Source: Planktothrix agardhii NIES-204
GTDB lineage: Bacteria; Cyanobacteriota; Cyanobacteriia; Cyanobacteriales; Microcoleaceae
Direction: 5' to 3'
DNA length: 64,000 bases
Assembly (NCBI GenBank): GCA_003609755.1
Contig: AP017991.1
Coordinates: 62,001 to 126,000, forward strand
Shown piece by piece: positions 17,112 to 27,804 of this stretch (positions within the stretch are counted from its first letter, which is position 1; every line of letters begins with the position of its first letter). A program made the translations under genes and the position numbers. The notes under the pieces are model-generated. The model made no database searches. It saw nothing but the letters and a program-made list of their open reading frames with translations, and was not told the DNA's origin.

Positions 17112-17240
17112 ATGGGGATGCTGAATTGATCTCGGTGGCAAACAGCTCAACCCCCCTTGGAGGAAATCCCCATCCGCCTTAGAATTATAGAGGGGATCTT
17201 TCCCCGATTTTGATGATTGTCTAAGCTTGGAGAACGATTC

Positions 17241-17756
17241 GTGGATTTATCAAAGATTGCGCCCCAACCCAAACCGGGTTTAATTAACGTTTTGATTGAG
17301 ATTCCCGCCGGAAGCAAAAACAAATACGAATACGATAAAGAGTTACAAGCCTTTGCCCTTGATCGGGTTTTGTTTGCCTCTGTCCAATATCCCTTTGATT
17401 ATGGCTTCATTCCCAATACCCTAGGGGAAGACGGAGATCCCTTAGATGGTTTAGTGATTATGGATCAACCCACCTTTCCCGGTTGTGTGATCGCAGCCCG
17501 ACCCGTTGGGTTTTTAGAAATGATCGATGGTGGTGATCGGGATGAAAAAATTCTTTGTGTTCCCGCAGCCGATCCACGCTACGCAGATGTAAAATCTCTT
17601 AAAGATATTCCCCATCATCGCCTAGAAGAAATTGCTGAATTTTTCCGAACCTATAAAAACCTAGAACGGAAAGTCACTGAAATTCTGGGTTGGCAGGATG
17701 TGGATCAGGTTGGGCCCCTAGTAGAAAAAGGGATTAAAGCCGCCAGTAAACAGTGA
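17241..17756 (+). CDS. ppa: Inorganic pyrophosphatase, family I (GTG start)
   Basis: Soluble pyrophosphatase drives biosynthetic reactions by removing PPi. The signature is in [20 protein letters not shown], with the metal-binding aspartates, and [11 protein letters not shown] and [12 protein letters not shown] follow. I choose the GTG at 17241 because GGAGA lies 7 bases upstream and the protein then starts (M)[19 protein letters not shown] as in other cyanobacteria; the TTG eight codons upstream lacks this. The length is 171 residues. Confidence 0.94.
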   Translation: MDLSKIAPQPKPGLINVLIEIPAGSKNKYEYDKELQAFALDRVLFASVQYPFDYGFIPNTLGEDGDPLDGLVIMDQPTFPGCVIAARPVGFLEMIDGGDRDEKILCVPAADPRYADVKSLKDIPHHRLEEIAEFFRTYKNLERKVTEILGWQDVDQVGPLVEKGIKAASKQ

Positions 17757-17865
17757 ATTACAAATTATGAATTACGAAATTAATTACGAGTTACGAATTA
17801 CGAATTACGAATTGTGTCTTATCGTAATTATTAATTCGTAATTCATAATTGTTTAAGATGCACCA
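17757..17865. repeat. ACGAATT heptamer array
   Basis: Tandem and inverted copies of (TT)ACGAATT and AATTCGTAATTC follow the ppa stop directly, so the segment can fold back on itself. It is an intergenic short tandem repeat and no gene is present. Confidence 0.75.
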
Positions 17866-17934
17866 AACACTACTCTACGCTAAGATTTATCGAAAAAATG
17901 GGTAGAAACCCCGTGGTTCTACCGACGGCTTTGT

Positions 17935-18262
17935 GTTAGAATGTGGATGGTCACTGACCCACCCGTGACGATGGATTCAGACAGCCTAACGAGCGAAGCC
18001 CAGTTGTACTGGCGGCGCAGACAAATCGGTAGACAGGGAAAAGAGGATAGGGCAATGGGCAGTCCACCCCTAGAATCAACACAAACTTAAGAATTCTCTT
18101 TTTGAGACTTCGACACATAAGAACCGCAGGGCTTGCGGGGATAGTCTGTGGAGCGAACATAAGACCAGAAAACTCCTTGTGGGTAGAGGCAGTTGCTAAG
18201 AAGCAGAAACCTAAATCGTGAGGTTTGGGAATCACCGTACGTTTATGGCGGGGAGGATGTCA
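17935..18262 (+). mobile_element. IS200/IS605-type remnant: TnpB tail and right end
   Basis: The segment lacks an intact gene but ends in ACGTTTATGGCGGGGAGGAT followed by GTCAA, the form of an IS605-type right end, which is also where TnpB guide RNAs finish. Just before it one frame reads STHKNRRACGDSLW, recalling the ACGD tail found at the end of many cyanobacterial TnpB proteins, then WSEHKTRKLLVGRGSC and a stop. Upstream, another frame reads through from about 17880 (LYWRRRQIGRQGKEDRAMG) and stops at 18090, so frames are broken. The catalytic part and left end are absent. I judge this a tnpB relic; identification rests on remembered motifs. Confidence 0.5.
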
Positions 18263-18323
18263 ATTCCATGCCTTTTCAATTGTAGGCTGAGTCAACCTTC
18301 TACGTCCAAGGCTAAAACAAACG

Positions 18324-19232
18324 ATGCCAGTTTCTGATCCTTCAGCCCAGAACCCACATTCTTATGATCAAGCAACCCCCATGGACAAGAACTCTGAAAC
18401 TGATTTTTCCGTAAGATTCTGGGGGGTGCGGGGCAGTATACCCACGCCTGGATCGCAAACGGTTGAATACGGAGGAAATACCTCCTGTGTGGAAATGCGC
18501 TTGGGTGAAAAACGCTTAATTTTTGATGCAGGTACAGGCTTAAGAGTCTTGGGAATGGATCTGCTCAGACAAATGCCCGTGGAAGCCTATATGTTTTTTT
18601 CCCATACCCATTGGGATCATATCCAGGGATTTCCCTTTTTCGTTCCCGCTTTTATTCCAATTAATCGTTTTCATATTTATGGGGCGATCGCACCGGATGG
18701 CAGTACCATCAAAGATCGTCTCTGTGATCAGATGGTTCACCCCAATTTTCCTGTCCCTATCCAGGTCATGCAGTCAGACATGAAGTTCTATGACCTATTT
18801 CCGGGAGATACATTAACTTTAGATGATATCAAAATTGAAACCGCACCCCTGAATCATCCCAATGGGGCGGTGGGATATCGAGTTACTTGGCAAGGAAAGA
18901 CGGCGGTTTATTGTACCGATACCGAACATTTTCCCGATCACTTCGATAAAAATGTTTTACATCTGGCCAGGGACGCAGATGTTTTTATTTATGATGCCAC
19001 CTATACCAACGAAGAATATCACAATCACGAATTGCCTAGAATTGGTTGGGGACATTCCACCTGGGAAATGGGTGTAGAAGTCGCCAAAAAAGCTGGAGTC
19101 AAGCAGGTGGTTATGTATCAACATGATCCATCCCATACCGATGAAATTCTGAATCAAATTGAAGCCCAAGTTCAGGCTGTTTTTCCCAACGGGGTTGTTG
19201 CTAGGGAAGGCATGATCTTAAACCTGAATTAA
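18324..19232 (+). CDS. Metallo-beta-lactamase-fold hydrolase (cyclic phosphodiesterase/RNase Z-like)
   Basis: The 302-residue product has a short polar N-terminus and then a lactamase fold: SVRFWGVRGSIPTPG and YGGNTSCVEMRLGEKRLIFD lead to the zinc motif SHTHWDHIQGFPFF near residue 95. Further ligands are in NHPNGAVGYR, YCTDTEHFPD, and MYQHDPSHTD. The WGVRGSIPTPG opening is shared with a group of bacterial hydrolases that includes phosphodiesterases acting on cyclic nucleotides; the substrate here is unknown. The next gene encodes a dihaem cytochrome 72 bp away on the same strand. Confidence 0.85.
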   Translation: MPVSDPSAQNPHSYDQATPMDKNSETDFSVRFWGVRGSIPTPGSQTVEYGGNTSCVEMRLGEKRLIFDAGTGLRVLGMDLLRQMPVEAYMFFSHTHWDHIQGFPFFVPAFIPINRFHIYGAIAPDGSTIKDRLCDQMVHPNFPVPIQVMQSDMKFYDLFPGDTLTLDDIKIETAPLNHPNGAVGYRVTWQGKTAVYCTDTEHFPDHFDKNVLHLARDADVFIYDATYTNEEYHNHELPRIGWGHSTWEMGVEVAKKAGVKQVVMYQHDPSHTDEILNQIEAQVQAVFPNGVVAREGMILNLN

Positions 19233-19304
19233 CTGAAAGTCTCCAAAAACAGTGCTAATCTGAGCTAGGATTTCAGTGATGTTGCCAGATCATTTGTCTT
19301 GGTT

Positions 19305-19877
19305 ATGGGTTTTTTAAGTCAAAACAGAATTCAAAAGCAAAAGGGACGTTCTCCTTCCTGGGTATTAATTGTAATAGTCGGGCTGTGGAGTATCGGTATT
19401 GCCTTGGGGATAACACAAACACCCCCTTTAGTCTCCCCAGTAGTCCTGGCTGAAAACGCGCCTAGCCCCAATCAGATCGGCAGTGTGGACGGTATTCAAC
19501 CCGGATCTGAACTAGGACATGAACTTTATCTCAACACCTGTTCAAGCTGTCATATTGCTATCCCACCCCAGGTATTTCCCACCCAAACTTGGCAGCAAGT
19601 GATTCAAGATCCAGAACATTATGGTGCAACGCTGCAACCCTTAGAAGGGCCATCATTATTGTTAATGTGGAAATATCTCCAGACCTATTCCCGTCCCATT
19701 GCTCTCAAGGACGAGACCATCCCCTATCGTTTTAATCGTTCCCGTTATTTTAAAGCCCTCCATCCCCGGGTTGATCTTTCCCAACCTTTGACGGTGAATA
19801 GTTGCATCAGTTGTCATCCGGGTGCATCGCAATTTGACTTTCGCAGCTTAACACCAGAGTTGCAAAATTCTCCTTAA
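19305..19877 (+). CDS. Membrane-anchored dihaem c-type cytochrome
   Basis: The 190-residue product has a membrane segment ([18 protein letters not shown], about residues 17-35) and two haem-binding motifs, CSSCH near residue 80 and CISCH near residue 166, so it should be translocated and act in electron transfer at the lumen or periplasm. Axial ligands cannot be assigned. The ATG at 19305 is preferred over a TTG two codons earlier. It lies between a metallo-hydrolase and a Cache sensor kinase, all on one strand; a functional link is possible but not shown. Confidence 0.85.
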   Translation: MGFLSQNRIQKQKGRSPSWVLIVIVGLWSIGIALGITQTPPLVSPVVLAENAPSPNQIGSVDGIQPGSELGHELYLNTCSSCHIAIPPQVFPTQTWQQVIQDPEHYGATLQPLEGPSLLLMWKYLQTYSRPIALKDETIPYRFNRSRYFKALHPRVDLSQPLTVNSCISCHPGASQFDFRSLTPELQNSP

Positions 19878-19896
19878 GTTAACTGCTTTTATTACT

Positions 19897-22671
19897 ATGA
19901 TATTATCATTCTTTCCCATCTTTCGTCGATCGCATAAATCCCAAGGAATTCCCCTAAGTTTGGCACTTGTAGTTCCTTTTTTATTAGAAATTTCTATTGC
20001 TGTTGGTTTGACAGGTTGGTTAGCTTTCAATCATGGAGAAAAAGCTATTAATAAACTCGCACAAGAAATTGAAAATGAAGTTAGTTCTCGGATCAAACAA
20101 CACTTAAATAATTATCTTTCTACACCCCATAAAATTAATAAAATTAATGCCGATGCTGTTGAATTAGGGTTATTATATCTGACCAATTATTCTGAAGTTG
20201 GGCATTATTTTTGGAGACAACTTCAAGCCTTTGATGTGGGTTACGTTTATTATGTATTACCTACGGGAGAATATGCCGGAGCCGGATATTTTTTAGATTT
20301 GAATAAAGCTACTATTGATGAACTTTCTCCTAAAACCGAATGGAATTCTAATATTTATGCAACAGATCCCCAGGGGAATAGAACTAAATTAATGGGATCT
20401 TTTGATAATTATAATCCCCGCAGTGAAGCCGCTTATACCGATGCAGTTCGGGCAAAAAAACCGATTTGGAGTAAAATTTATCAATGGGATAATTTTCCCG
20501 ATATTATCTCTATTTCCGCCAGTTATCCCCTATATAATGATAGCAATAATTTAATTGCTGTCTTGATTTCTAATTTACGCTTATCACAAATTAGTGAATT
20601 TTTAAAAAATTTAAAAACCAGTAACTCTGGACAAATATTTATTTTAGAACGTAACGGACTTTTGGTGGCAAGTTCATTGTCCAAACCTCCTTATCAAATG
20701 GTTAATGGTGTGGCAAAACGGCTGAATGCTGCTGATAGTCAAGATCCACTAATTCGAGAAACCTTTAATACTATCACTCAAAAATTTGGTCAAACTTACT
20801 CGATTACTACAAGTCAATCTCTACATATTAAGATCAATAATCAACGTCAATTTATCAATATTAGTCCTTGGAAAGATCAATGGGGTTTAGATTGGTTAAT
20901 TGTCGTGGTAATTCCAGAATCCGATTTTATGGGGCAAATTAATGCGAATACTCAAAAAACCATTATTCTTTGTTTAATTGCCGTGGGAATTGCTATGATA
21001 TTTGGACTATTAACCTCCCGTTGGATTACCCAAAAAATCATGGATTTGAGTATTGCTTCCCGGGAAATTGCCAGTGGAAATCTCAGACAAAAAATTCGGA
21101 TTAAAGGCATTAAAGAAATCATGCTTCTGGGGGATTCTTTTAACCAAATGGCTCAACAATTACAACAATCCTTTACGATTTTAGCCACTTCCAATGAAAG
21201 TTTAGAACAACGAGTAGAAGAACGTACAGCACAACTCCAAAATGCGAAAGAAGATGCCGAATCTGCTAACCAATCTAAAAGTGAATTTTTGGCTAATATG
21301 AGCCATGAACTCCGCACTCCCTTAAATGGAATTTTAGGCTATGCTCAAATTCTACAACGGGAACCAACTCTAGCTCCTAAACACCGACAAGGACTCCATA
21401 TTATTTATGAGTGTGGTTCTCATTTATTAACCCTAATTAATGATATTTTAGATTTCTCTAAAATCGAAGCGCGTAAACTAGAACTCTATCCTGTAGATTT
21501 TAATTTAGAACATTGTTTATGGGGAATTATAGAAGTTTGTCGCCTGAAAGCTGAACAAAAAGAATTACAATTTACTTATCAATCTTTAACTCCTTTACCC
21601 GAAGGAATTTATGCTGATGAAAAGCGGTTGCGTCAGGTTTTATTAAATCTATTAGGAAATGCGATTAAATTTACTGATACCGGGTCGGTTTGTTTTGAAG
21701 TCAAGGTTTTATCGGAATCAATCGAATCTGATTCTATCAAAATGTATATGATAAGGTTTAAAATTGAGGATACGGGAATTGGGATGACCTCTGAACAAAT
21801 TCAAAAAATATTTTTACCCTTTGAACAGGTAGGAGAACACGCCAGAAAATCAGAAGGAACTGGATTGGGATTAGCCATTAGTAATCAAATTGTAGAAATG
21901 ATGGCAGGGAAGATTAATGTTGAGAGTATTCCAGGAATTGGAAGTAAATTCTGGTTTGATGTCAATTTACCCGCAGCCAAAGATCAACCGATTAAGAAAA
22001 CTGAAACTTCACAAAAAATTGTCGGTTATCAGGGAGAAAAACAGACTATTTTGATTGTAGATGATCGCTGGGAAAATAGATCCGTTATGGTTAATTTATT
22101 GGAACCCCTCGGCTTTGAACTCATCGAAGCAACCCAGGGACAAGAAGGATTAGAAAAAGTTAAACAATTGTATCCTAATGTCGTAATTACTGATTTAATG
22201 ATGCCTATTCTGGGGGGCTTAGAAATGACTCGACAATTAAGAACCGATCCCGAATTTTATGATCTAATTATTATTGCTTCTTCTGCTTCTGTATTTAGTG
22301 CAGATCAAGAAGAATGTTTAAAGGCGGGTTGTAATGGGTTTCTATCTAAACCCATACAAGAAGAAGTTTTATTAAATCAACTCCAAGAAATGTTAAAATT
22401 AACCTGGATTTACGAAAGTTCAGAGCCAGTAGTATACAAATCAAGATCACCTGTGTCTGTTAGTTCTTTAATTATTCCTCCTTCTCAAGAACTGATTAAC
22501 TTGTATAATTTTGCCAAAGGGGGTTACATTTTAGATATTCAAAATGAAGCCGATCGGATTAAACAGTTAGATGCTGAATATACTGCTTTTGCTGATTATA
22601 TGATTCAATTGGCTGAAACCTTTGAAGACGAACAAATTATCCACTTTATTCAACCCTATATTAATAATTAA
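19897..22671 (+). CDS. Hybrid sensor histidine kinase: dCache-HAMP-HisKA-HATPase-REC
   Basis: The 924-residue product has helix 1 ([20 protein letters not shown], about residues 20-44), an extracytoplasmic double-Cache sensor (about 50-345), helix 2 ([16 protein letters not shown]) and a HAMP linker. A HisKA domain with the phospho-His in [20 protein letters not shown] (about residue 470) follows. The ATPase has [11 protein letters not shown] and [12 protein letters not shown] receiver has [11 protein letters not shown] and the acceptor Asp in [14 protein letters not shown] tail of about 90 residues ends the protein, of the kind that survives in the two kinase relics of this window. The ligand is unknown. 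Six bases separate it from a second signalling gene, so the pair is an operon. Confidence 0.93.
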   Translation: MILSFFPIFRRSHKSQGIPLSLALVVPFLLEISIAVGLTGWLAFNHGEKAINKLAQEIENEVSSRIKQHLNNYLSTPHKINKINADAVELGLLYLTNYSEVGHYFWRQLQAFDVGYVYYVLPTGEYAGAGYFLDLNKATIDELSPKTEWNSNIYATDPQGNRTKLMGSFDNYNPRSEAAYTDAVRAKKPIWSKIYQWDNFPDIISISASYPLYNDSNNLIAVLISNLRLSQISEFLKNLKTSNSGQIFILERNGLLVASSLSKPPYQMVNGVAKRLNAADSQDPLIRETFNTITQKFGQTYSITTSQSLHIKINNQRQFINISPWKDQWGLDWLIVVVIPESDFMGQINANTQKTIILCLIAVGIAMIFGLLTSRWITQKIMDLSIASREIASGNLRQKIRIKGIKEIMLLGDSFNQMAQQLQQSFTILATSNESLEQRVEERTAQLQNAKEDAESANQSKSEFLANMSHELRTPLNGILGYAQILQREPTLAPKHRQGLHIIYECGSHLLTLINDILDFSKIEARKLELYPVDFNLEHCLWGIIEVCRLKAEQKELQFTYQSLTPLPEGIYADEKRLRQVLLNLLGNAIKFTDTGSVCFEVKVLSESIESDSIKMYMIRFKIEDTGIGMTSEQIQKIFLPFEQVGEHARKSEGTGLGLAISNQIVEMMAGKINVESIPGIGSKFWFDVNLPAAKDQPIKKTETSQKIVGYQGEKQTILIVDDRWENRSVMVNLLEPLGFELIEATQGQEGLEKVKQLYPNVVITDLMMPILGGLEMTRQLRTDPEFYDLIIIASSASVFSADQEECLKAGCNGFLSKPIQEEVLLNQLQEMLKLTWIYESSEPVVYKSRSPVSVSSLIIPPSQELINLYNFAKGGYILDIQNEADRIKQLDAEYTAFADYMIQLAETFEDEQIIHFIQPYINN

Positions 22672-22677
22672 TAATCC

Positions 22678-23982
22678 ATGAAAAATTCCTATTCCTATTC
22701 TATTTTAATTGTTGATGATAATTTGACTAATGTTAAGTTATTTTTAGATATTTTAAATCAATCTGGCTTTAGAGTTTCTATTGCCAAAAGTGGGGAAAAT
22801 GCTTTACTAAAACTTCAAGACACCTTACCAGATTTAATTTTATTAGATGTGATGATGCCGGGAATTGATGGGTTTGAAACTTGCCGTCAGTTAAAGGAAA
22901 ATCCTAAAACTAAGGATATTCCCGTAATTTTTATGACGGCTTTGAGTGATTTGGTGAATAAGGTAAAAGGCTTAGAAGTTGGCGGAGTAGATTATATTAC
23001 TAAACCCATTCAACCGGAAGAAGTATTAGCCCGAATTAATGTGCATTTACAATTAAGAAAAATGCAGCTTCAGTTAATTCAAACGGAAAAAATGTCTTCT
23101 CTTGGTCAGTTAGTCGGGGGTGTCGCCCATGAAATTAATAATCCGATTAATTTCATTTATGGAAATATCTTTTATGCTCAACAATATGTGGGAGATTTAC
23201 TCAAAACAATTCAACTTTATGAACAGTATCTTCCACCGCATATTCCTGAACTTGAACAATGGTCTGAAGAAATTGATTTAGAATTTTTGAAAAATGACCT
23301 TCCTCACCTTTTATCCTCAATGGAAGTCGGTGCAAATCGAATTCGAGATTTAGTACGATCATTGCGAGTATTTTCTCGACTGGATGAAGCACAATTAAAA
23401 ACCGTAGACCTCAAAGAAGGAATTGAAAGTACATTAATGCTGTTAAGTCATCGCTTCAAATCTACCTCCCATCGTCCTGAAATTCAAGTGATTCGAGATT
23501 ACGATAAATTATCGACTATTGAATGCTATGCTAGTGAAATTAATCAAGTTTTTATTCACTTATTGAATAATGCTATTGATGCGATTGAAAGTAAAGTCAT
23601 AACGTCAAAAAATCAGACCACATCAGAGAAAGAATTTATCCCTAAAATTACTATTAAAATTGAACCTCACACCGATAAATCTCAATTAATGATTAATATT
23701 GGTGACAATGGAATTGGGATGTCCCCAGAAGTAATCCGTCGCAGTTTTGACCAATTTTTTACCACAAAACCTGTGGGACAAGGCACGGGTTTAGGATTGG
23801 CAATTACCTATGCTATTATTGTTGATAAACATGGGGGAACCTTAACCTGTAGTTCTGAGGTGGGAGAGGGAAGCGATTTTACAATGATTTTACCGTTTTA
23901 CCAGGAAGTCAGCTATAGCAGGGAACAGGGAACAGGAAACAGGGAACAGGAAACAGGGAACAGGGAACAGGCCGCTTCGTGA
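22678..23982 (+). CDS. Response regulator-histidine kinase (REC-HisKA-HATPase)
   Basis: The 434-residue cytoplasmic protein starts with a receiver (ILIVDDNLTNVKLF; acceptor Asp in LILLDVMMPGIDGFET near residue 61; lysine in YITKPIQPEEV). A kinase with the His in LGQLVGGVAHEINNPINFI (about residue 155) and the ATPase motifs HLLNNAIDAIE, DNGIGMSPE and [10 protein letters not shown] follow. It is probably phosphorylated by the Cache kinase encoded 6 bp upstream and passes the signal on. The last 20 residues (REQGTGNREQETGNREQ) are encoded by a heptamer/septamer repeat rather than by kinase sequence: an intergenic repeat has replaced the original 3' end and stop. Confidence 0.92.
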   Translation: MKNSYSYSILIVDDNLTNVKLFLDILNQSGFRVSIAKSGENALLKLQDTLPDLILLDVMMPGIDGFETCRQLKENPKTKDIPVIFMTALSDLVNKVKGLEVGGVDYITKPIQPEEVLARINVHLQLRKMQLQLIQTEKMSSLGQLVGGVAHEINNPINFIYGNIFYAQQYVGDLLKTIQLYEQYLPPHIPELEQWSEEIDLEFLKNDLPHLLSSMEVGANRIRDLVRSLRVFSRLDEAQLKTVDLKEGIESTLMLLSHRFKSTSHRPEIQVIRDYDKLSTIECYASEINQVFIHLLNNAIDAIESKVITSKNQTTSEKEFIPKITIKIEPHTDKSQLMINIGDNGIGMSPEVIRRSFDQFFTTKPVGQGTGLGLAITYAIIVDKHGGTLTCSSEVGEGSDFTMILPFYQEVSYSREQGTGNREQETGNREQAAS

Positions 23983-24023
23983 GCCGTGAGCCAGTCGAAC
24001 GGTCGAACGGTCGAACGAGAACA
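23917..24023. repeat. GGGAACAGGAAACA repeats and GGTCGAAC triplets at a gene end
   Basis: Imperfect AGGGAACAGGAAAC units run from 23919 to 23971 inside the 3' end of the response-regulator kinase, and GGTCGAAC occurs three times at 23999-24018. The unit length is 7 or 14, which keeps no fixed reading frame over one unit. Confidence 0.7.
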
Positions 24024-24112
24024 TAAATCAGTCTATGTCCTAAGAGAATGTTTTATCCTGATTATTAAACAGTTGTTTAACTACTAAACCAAGTCTAGGG
24101 CAAAAAGATATA

Positions 24113-25231
24113 ATGAACAGTCAATCTAACCTATTTTCCGCCTTCCAATTGGGTCGCTATACCTTACCCAACCGCCTTGTTATGGCCCCACTAACCCGCA
24201 ACCGCGCCGGAGTTGGAAACGTCCCCGTCCCCCTCAACGCCCAATATTATGGACAACGAGCCTCGGCGGGATTAATTATTACCGAAGCTACCCAAATCTC
24301 CCCCCAAGGAGTAGGCTACCCAGGCACACCTGGAATTCATTCAGCCGAACAGACCGAAGGCTGGAAACTCGTCACCAAAGCAGTTCACCAACAGGGAGGC
24401 CGGATTTTCCTGCAACTGTGGCACGTTGGCCGGATTTCCCATCCCTTACTACAACCCAATGGAGCCTTACCCGTGGCTCCTTCAGCCATCGCCCCGGAAG
24501 GCACAGCCAGCACCCTAGAAGGGGAAAAACCCTTCGTCACCCCCCGAGCTTTAGAAACCGAGGAAATTTCTGGAATCGTAGAGGACTATCGCCAAGGGGC
24601 GGAAAATGCTTTGGCGGCGGGTTTTGACGGGGTAGAAATTCATAGTGCCAATGGCTATTTATTGGATCAGTTTCTTCAAGATGGTACAAATAAACGCACC
24701 GATCTGTATGGTGGCACACTCGAAAATAGAAGCCGATTTTTATTAGAAGTAACAACAGCAGTTGTTAGTGTTTGGGGAAGCGATCGCGTCGGGGTGAGAC
24801 TGTCTCCGGCGGGTACATTTAATAGTATATCCGACTCTAATTCCGTGGCAACCTTTAGTTATGTAGCTAATGCTTTAAATCAATTTAATCTAGCCTATTT
24901 GCATATTGTTGAACCGCGATCAAATGCTGATGCTCTGAATAATTGGGCTAAAATAGATCAGGCAGAAATTCCTTTAGCCGAATTAAGTGCGGGGTTTTTC
25001 CGTAACTATTTTAAGGGGGCAATTATCTCCGCCGGATCTCATAATCGAGACAGTGGAAATCAAGCGATCGCTTCTGGAAATGCCGATTTAATTGCCTATG
25101 GGCGGTTATTTATTTCTAATCCCGATTTGCCAAAACGTTTTGAGATTAATTCCTCCTTAAATCCTTATGATCGATCTTCATTTTATGGGGGAAATGAAAA
25201 AGGCTATACCGATTATCCCACTTTAGAATAA
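24113..25231 (+). CDS. Old Yellow Enzyme, alkene reductase (NADH:flavin oxidoreductase)
   Basis: The 372-residue FMN-binding TIM barrel opens with FSAFQLGRYTLPNRLVMAPLTRNRA. It carries the substrate-binding His/Asn pair and Tyr in VEIHSANGYLLDQFLQDG near residue 180, NKRTDLYGGTLENRSRF and the C-terminal phosphate site IAYGRLFISNPDLPKRF. Such enzymes reduce activated C=C bonds of enals, maleimides and nitro compounds with NADPH. Length and motifs are standard. The gene is GC-richer than its neighbours (24.2-24.6 kb) and its 3' flank was the target of an IS1634-type insertion. Confidence 0.94.
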   Translation: MNSQSNLFSAFQLGRYTLPNRLVMAPLTRNRAGVGNVPVPLNAQYYGQRASAGLIITEATQISPQGVGYPGTPGIHSAEQTEGWKLVTKAVHQQGGRIFLQLWHVGRISHPLLQPNGALPVAPSAIAPEGTASTLEGEKPFVTPRALETEEISGIVEDYRQGAENALAAGFDGVEIHSANGYLLDQFLQDGTNKRTDLYGGTLENRSRFLLEVTTAVVSVWGSDRVGVRLSPAGTFNSISDSNSVATFSYVANALNQFNLAYLHIVEPRSNADALNNWAKIDQAEIPLAELSAGFFRNYFKGAIISAGSHNRDSGNQAIASGNADLIAYGRLFISNPDLPKRFEINSSLNPYDRSSFYGGNEKGYTDYPTLE

Positions 25232-25332
25232 CTGCCATCTGTTGCCGTTCATTCGTAATCATAGCAGTCGGCCTTGGCAGTTAAGACTGATACTGATCTC
25301 TATTGCCTGTTCCGGTGTTCCCTACTATACAA

Positions 25333-27390
25333 CCCACATTCCGCAGATATTTAAGCCAATTGAATTGCCAATTAAATTGGAATAAATAAAAGCCCAAATC
25401 ATTATATGGCAATCATTTGGGCTATTTTCAATGTAGAATAATAATTAGAGTAGCTGAACAAATAAAAATATGAAAAACCCCCTAGAAGCGATAGAAATCG
25501 TGAATTTAGACCATTTAGGAATAGTAGCAGGCGTAATAGATGAGATGGAATTAGTAGAAGAAGTGAATAAAAAAGTGGGATTAAGAGCAAAAGAAGCAGT
25601 AAGCCCAGGACAGGTAATGAAAGCAATGATTTTGAATGGATTAGGGTTTTTGAGCGCGCCGCTGTACCTATTCGAGAACTTTTTCGTAGGGAAAGCAACA
25701 GAACATTTAATAGGAGAAGGAGTAATAGCAGAGCAACTAAATGATGACAGAATCGGGAGAGCATTAGATAAATATTATGAAGTAGGAACAACAAATCTAT
25801 TCACAGCAATAGCCCTAAAAGCCGCCCAAAAATTCCAAGTAGAAAAGGAAAGCGTACACCTAGATAGCAGTTCGATATCAGTAGAGGGAGAATACAAAAG
25901 TAAAGAAGAAGAAAATCAGGAAATAGAAGAAGAAATGAAAGCCATAAAAATAGTGCATGGATACTCAAGAGATAAAAGACCAGATCTGAAACAATTTATA
26001 ATAGATATGGTAGTAAGCGGAGACGGAGATGTGCCATTATATCTAAAAATAGATGACGGAAACGCCGATGATAAAAGCGTATTTGTAGAAAGACTAAAAG
26101 AATTTAAAAAGCAATGGACATTTGAAGGAATATGTGTAGCAGACAGTGCATTATACACAGCAGAGAATATAGGAGCAATGGCAGGAATGAAATGGATAAC
26201 AAGAGTACCATTAAGTATAAAAGAAGCGCAAAATAAGATTGTAGAGATAGAAGAGGAAGAATGGGAGCAGAGTCAAATAAAAGGATATAGAATAGCAACG
26301 AAATCAAGTGAGTACGCAAACATAAAACAAAGATGGTTAGTAGTAGAAAGTGAAGCCAGGAAAAAAGCAGCGATAAAAAAAATATCAGAGCAAGTAGAAA
26401 AACAGTTAGAGAACGCCAAAGCATCACTGCGGAAGCTATTGAAACAAGAGTATGCTTGCATAGCGGATGCAGAGATTGGGATAAAAATGTTATCAGATTC
26501 GTGGAAATATCACGAAATAAAAGAAATAAAATGCACAGAAAAAGCCAGTAAAAAAAGCCAAAGTAAAACAGAAAAAGGGAATCAAGAAAAGACAATAGTT
26601 TATCAAGTAACAGGAGAGATAGAAACCTAGAGAATCAGTGATAGAAGCGGAAAAAATCAAAGCCGGAAGATTTATATTAGCGACAAATATATTAGACAAG
26701 AAAGAGGTGAGTAATGAAAAACTATTAGCCGAATACAAAGCGCAGCAAAGTAACGAGAGAGGATTTAGATTTTTAAAAGATCCGTTATTTTTCACAGCAA
26801 GTGTATTCGTGAAAAAACCAGAGAGAGTGGAAGCAATAGCGATGATAATGGGATTGTGCTTGTTAGTGTATAACCTAGCTCAAAGAAAATTGAGAAAACA
26901 ATTAGAAACAGCCCAAGAAGGGGTAAGAAATCAGGTCAAGAAATTAACGAATAAACCGACGATGCGGTGGATATTTCAAATGTTCCAAGCGGTGCATTTA
27001 GTCAGGATAAATGGAGAAAACCAAGTGAGTAACTTAACCCAAGAACGTCAAGAAATATTGCAGCATTTAGGGAAAGATTGCTGTCAATACTATTTAATGA
27101 TTCCTGGGGGATAAAGATTAAAAGAAAGGGGGAAATAGTTGTAAAAAATCTAAGTTATGAGTCAAGATGAGAACTCTTGGCTGAAAAGAATTTGGTGATA
27201 AAATACAAATATATTAAAAAAATGGAGTTCTATTTCTATTAAAAAATAGTAATTATTTATGTTTAGTTAAATAGCGGTAAACTAGCTATATAATTTGATA
27301 GTAAAGCCTCGGAAGTTCACCGAAAAATTGGAATAGGTTTCTATTTTTTAGAATTAGTGGAAAATTTGACCCCTATCTGCGGAATGTGGG
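25333..27390 (+). mobile_element. IS1634-type insertion sequence, complete ends, 2,058 bp
   Basis: A perfect 17-bp terminal inverted repeat, CCCACATTCCGCAGATA, lies at 25333-25349 and inverted at 27374-27390. It is flanked on both sides by ATACAA (25327-25332 and 27391-27396), a 6-bp target duplication as expected for the family. The element carries one transposase gene, now in two frames. Intact ends and a preserved target duplication mean a recent insertion. Confidence 0.9.
25470..27114 (+). pseudogene. IS1634-family transposase, +1 frameshift
   Basis: The first frame (25470-26630, 386 residues) begins with the DUF4277 region typical of IS1634 transposases (LDHLGIVAGVIDEMELVEEV) and contains the DDE core, with HLDSSSISVEGEY, DMVVSGDGDVPLYLKIDDGN and ICVADSALYTAEN. 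The second (26638-27114) continues with AEKIKAGRFILATNILDKKE and NERGFRFLKDPLFFTASVFV, which includes the catalytic Glu region. Together they give about 548 residues, the usual size. The break is a single extra base near 26623-26625: reading GAACC instead of GAAACC restores GEIEPRESVIEAEKI. The gene is recently dead, or is read by frameshifting at the A-run, or the base is a sequencing error. Confidence 0.88.
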
Positions 27391-27474
27391 ATACAAATTA
27401 GTTCTCAAAAATATAGGGGCTAATTAGCCCCTTGGGAATTATCATAGGATTTTACAGTTAAGAAACAGCAACAA

Positions 27475-27804
27475 TTAAGCGGCAATAGGGATATAGATTC
27501 TAGCATTTTCAATCCGATTAATAATTGCTTTAACTTGCGATAAATCCTGGGATTCAAACCAATCGTCGGTTAAATAATCGTAGGCTTCCCAAGTTTGAGT
27601 GACTTCAAAATCATAGCAGATAAACCATTCCCGATAGAGTTCCCCTTGATCGATATCAGGACACAACGAAAGCCATTCATCTCCAGTAAAAGTTTCAATC
27701 TTATTAATAATTTCTTGCAAATCTGAAATACTCAAGGAACTATCACAAGGGTTAGTAAAACTGGCAGTATATTCAAAAGTTGTTAAAGTCAGATTTGATT
27801 TCAT
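27475..27804 (-). CDS. Hypothetical acidic protein
   Basis: The 109-residue soluble protein is rich in acidic and aromatic residues (ETFTGDEWLSLCPDIDQG; YDYLTDDWFESQDLSQV). It has no membrane segment or recognised motif. Start at ATG 27802-27804. I cannot name a family. It lies between the IS element and a 430-bp spacer with strong palindromes. Confidence 0.6.
   Translation of the reverse strand: MKSNLTLTTFEYTASFTNPCDSSLSISDLQEIINKIETFTGDEWLSLCPDIDQGELYREWFICYDFEVTQTWEAYDYLTDDWFESQDLSQVKAIINRIENARIYIPIAA

Noticed and set aside
17935-18262. Group II intron 3' end
   Set aside because: No domain V sequence (GAGC...GAAA...) was found, and the end motif is that of IS605-type elements.
17880-18270. 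RNase P RNA or another structured housekeeping RNA
   Set aside because: The conserved cores of rnpB, tmRNA and SRP RNA are not visible. An ACGD-type tail and the GGCGGGGAGGATGTCAA end fit a TnpB relic better.
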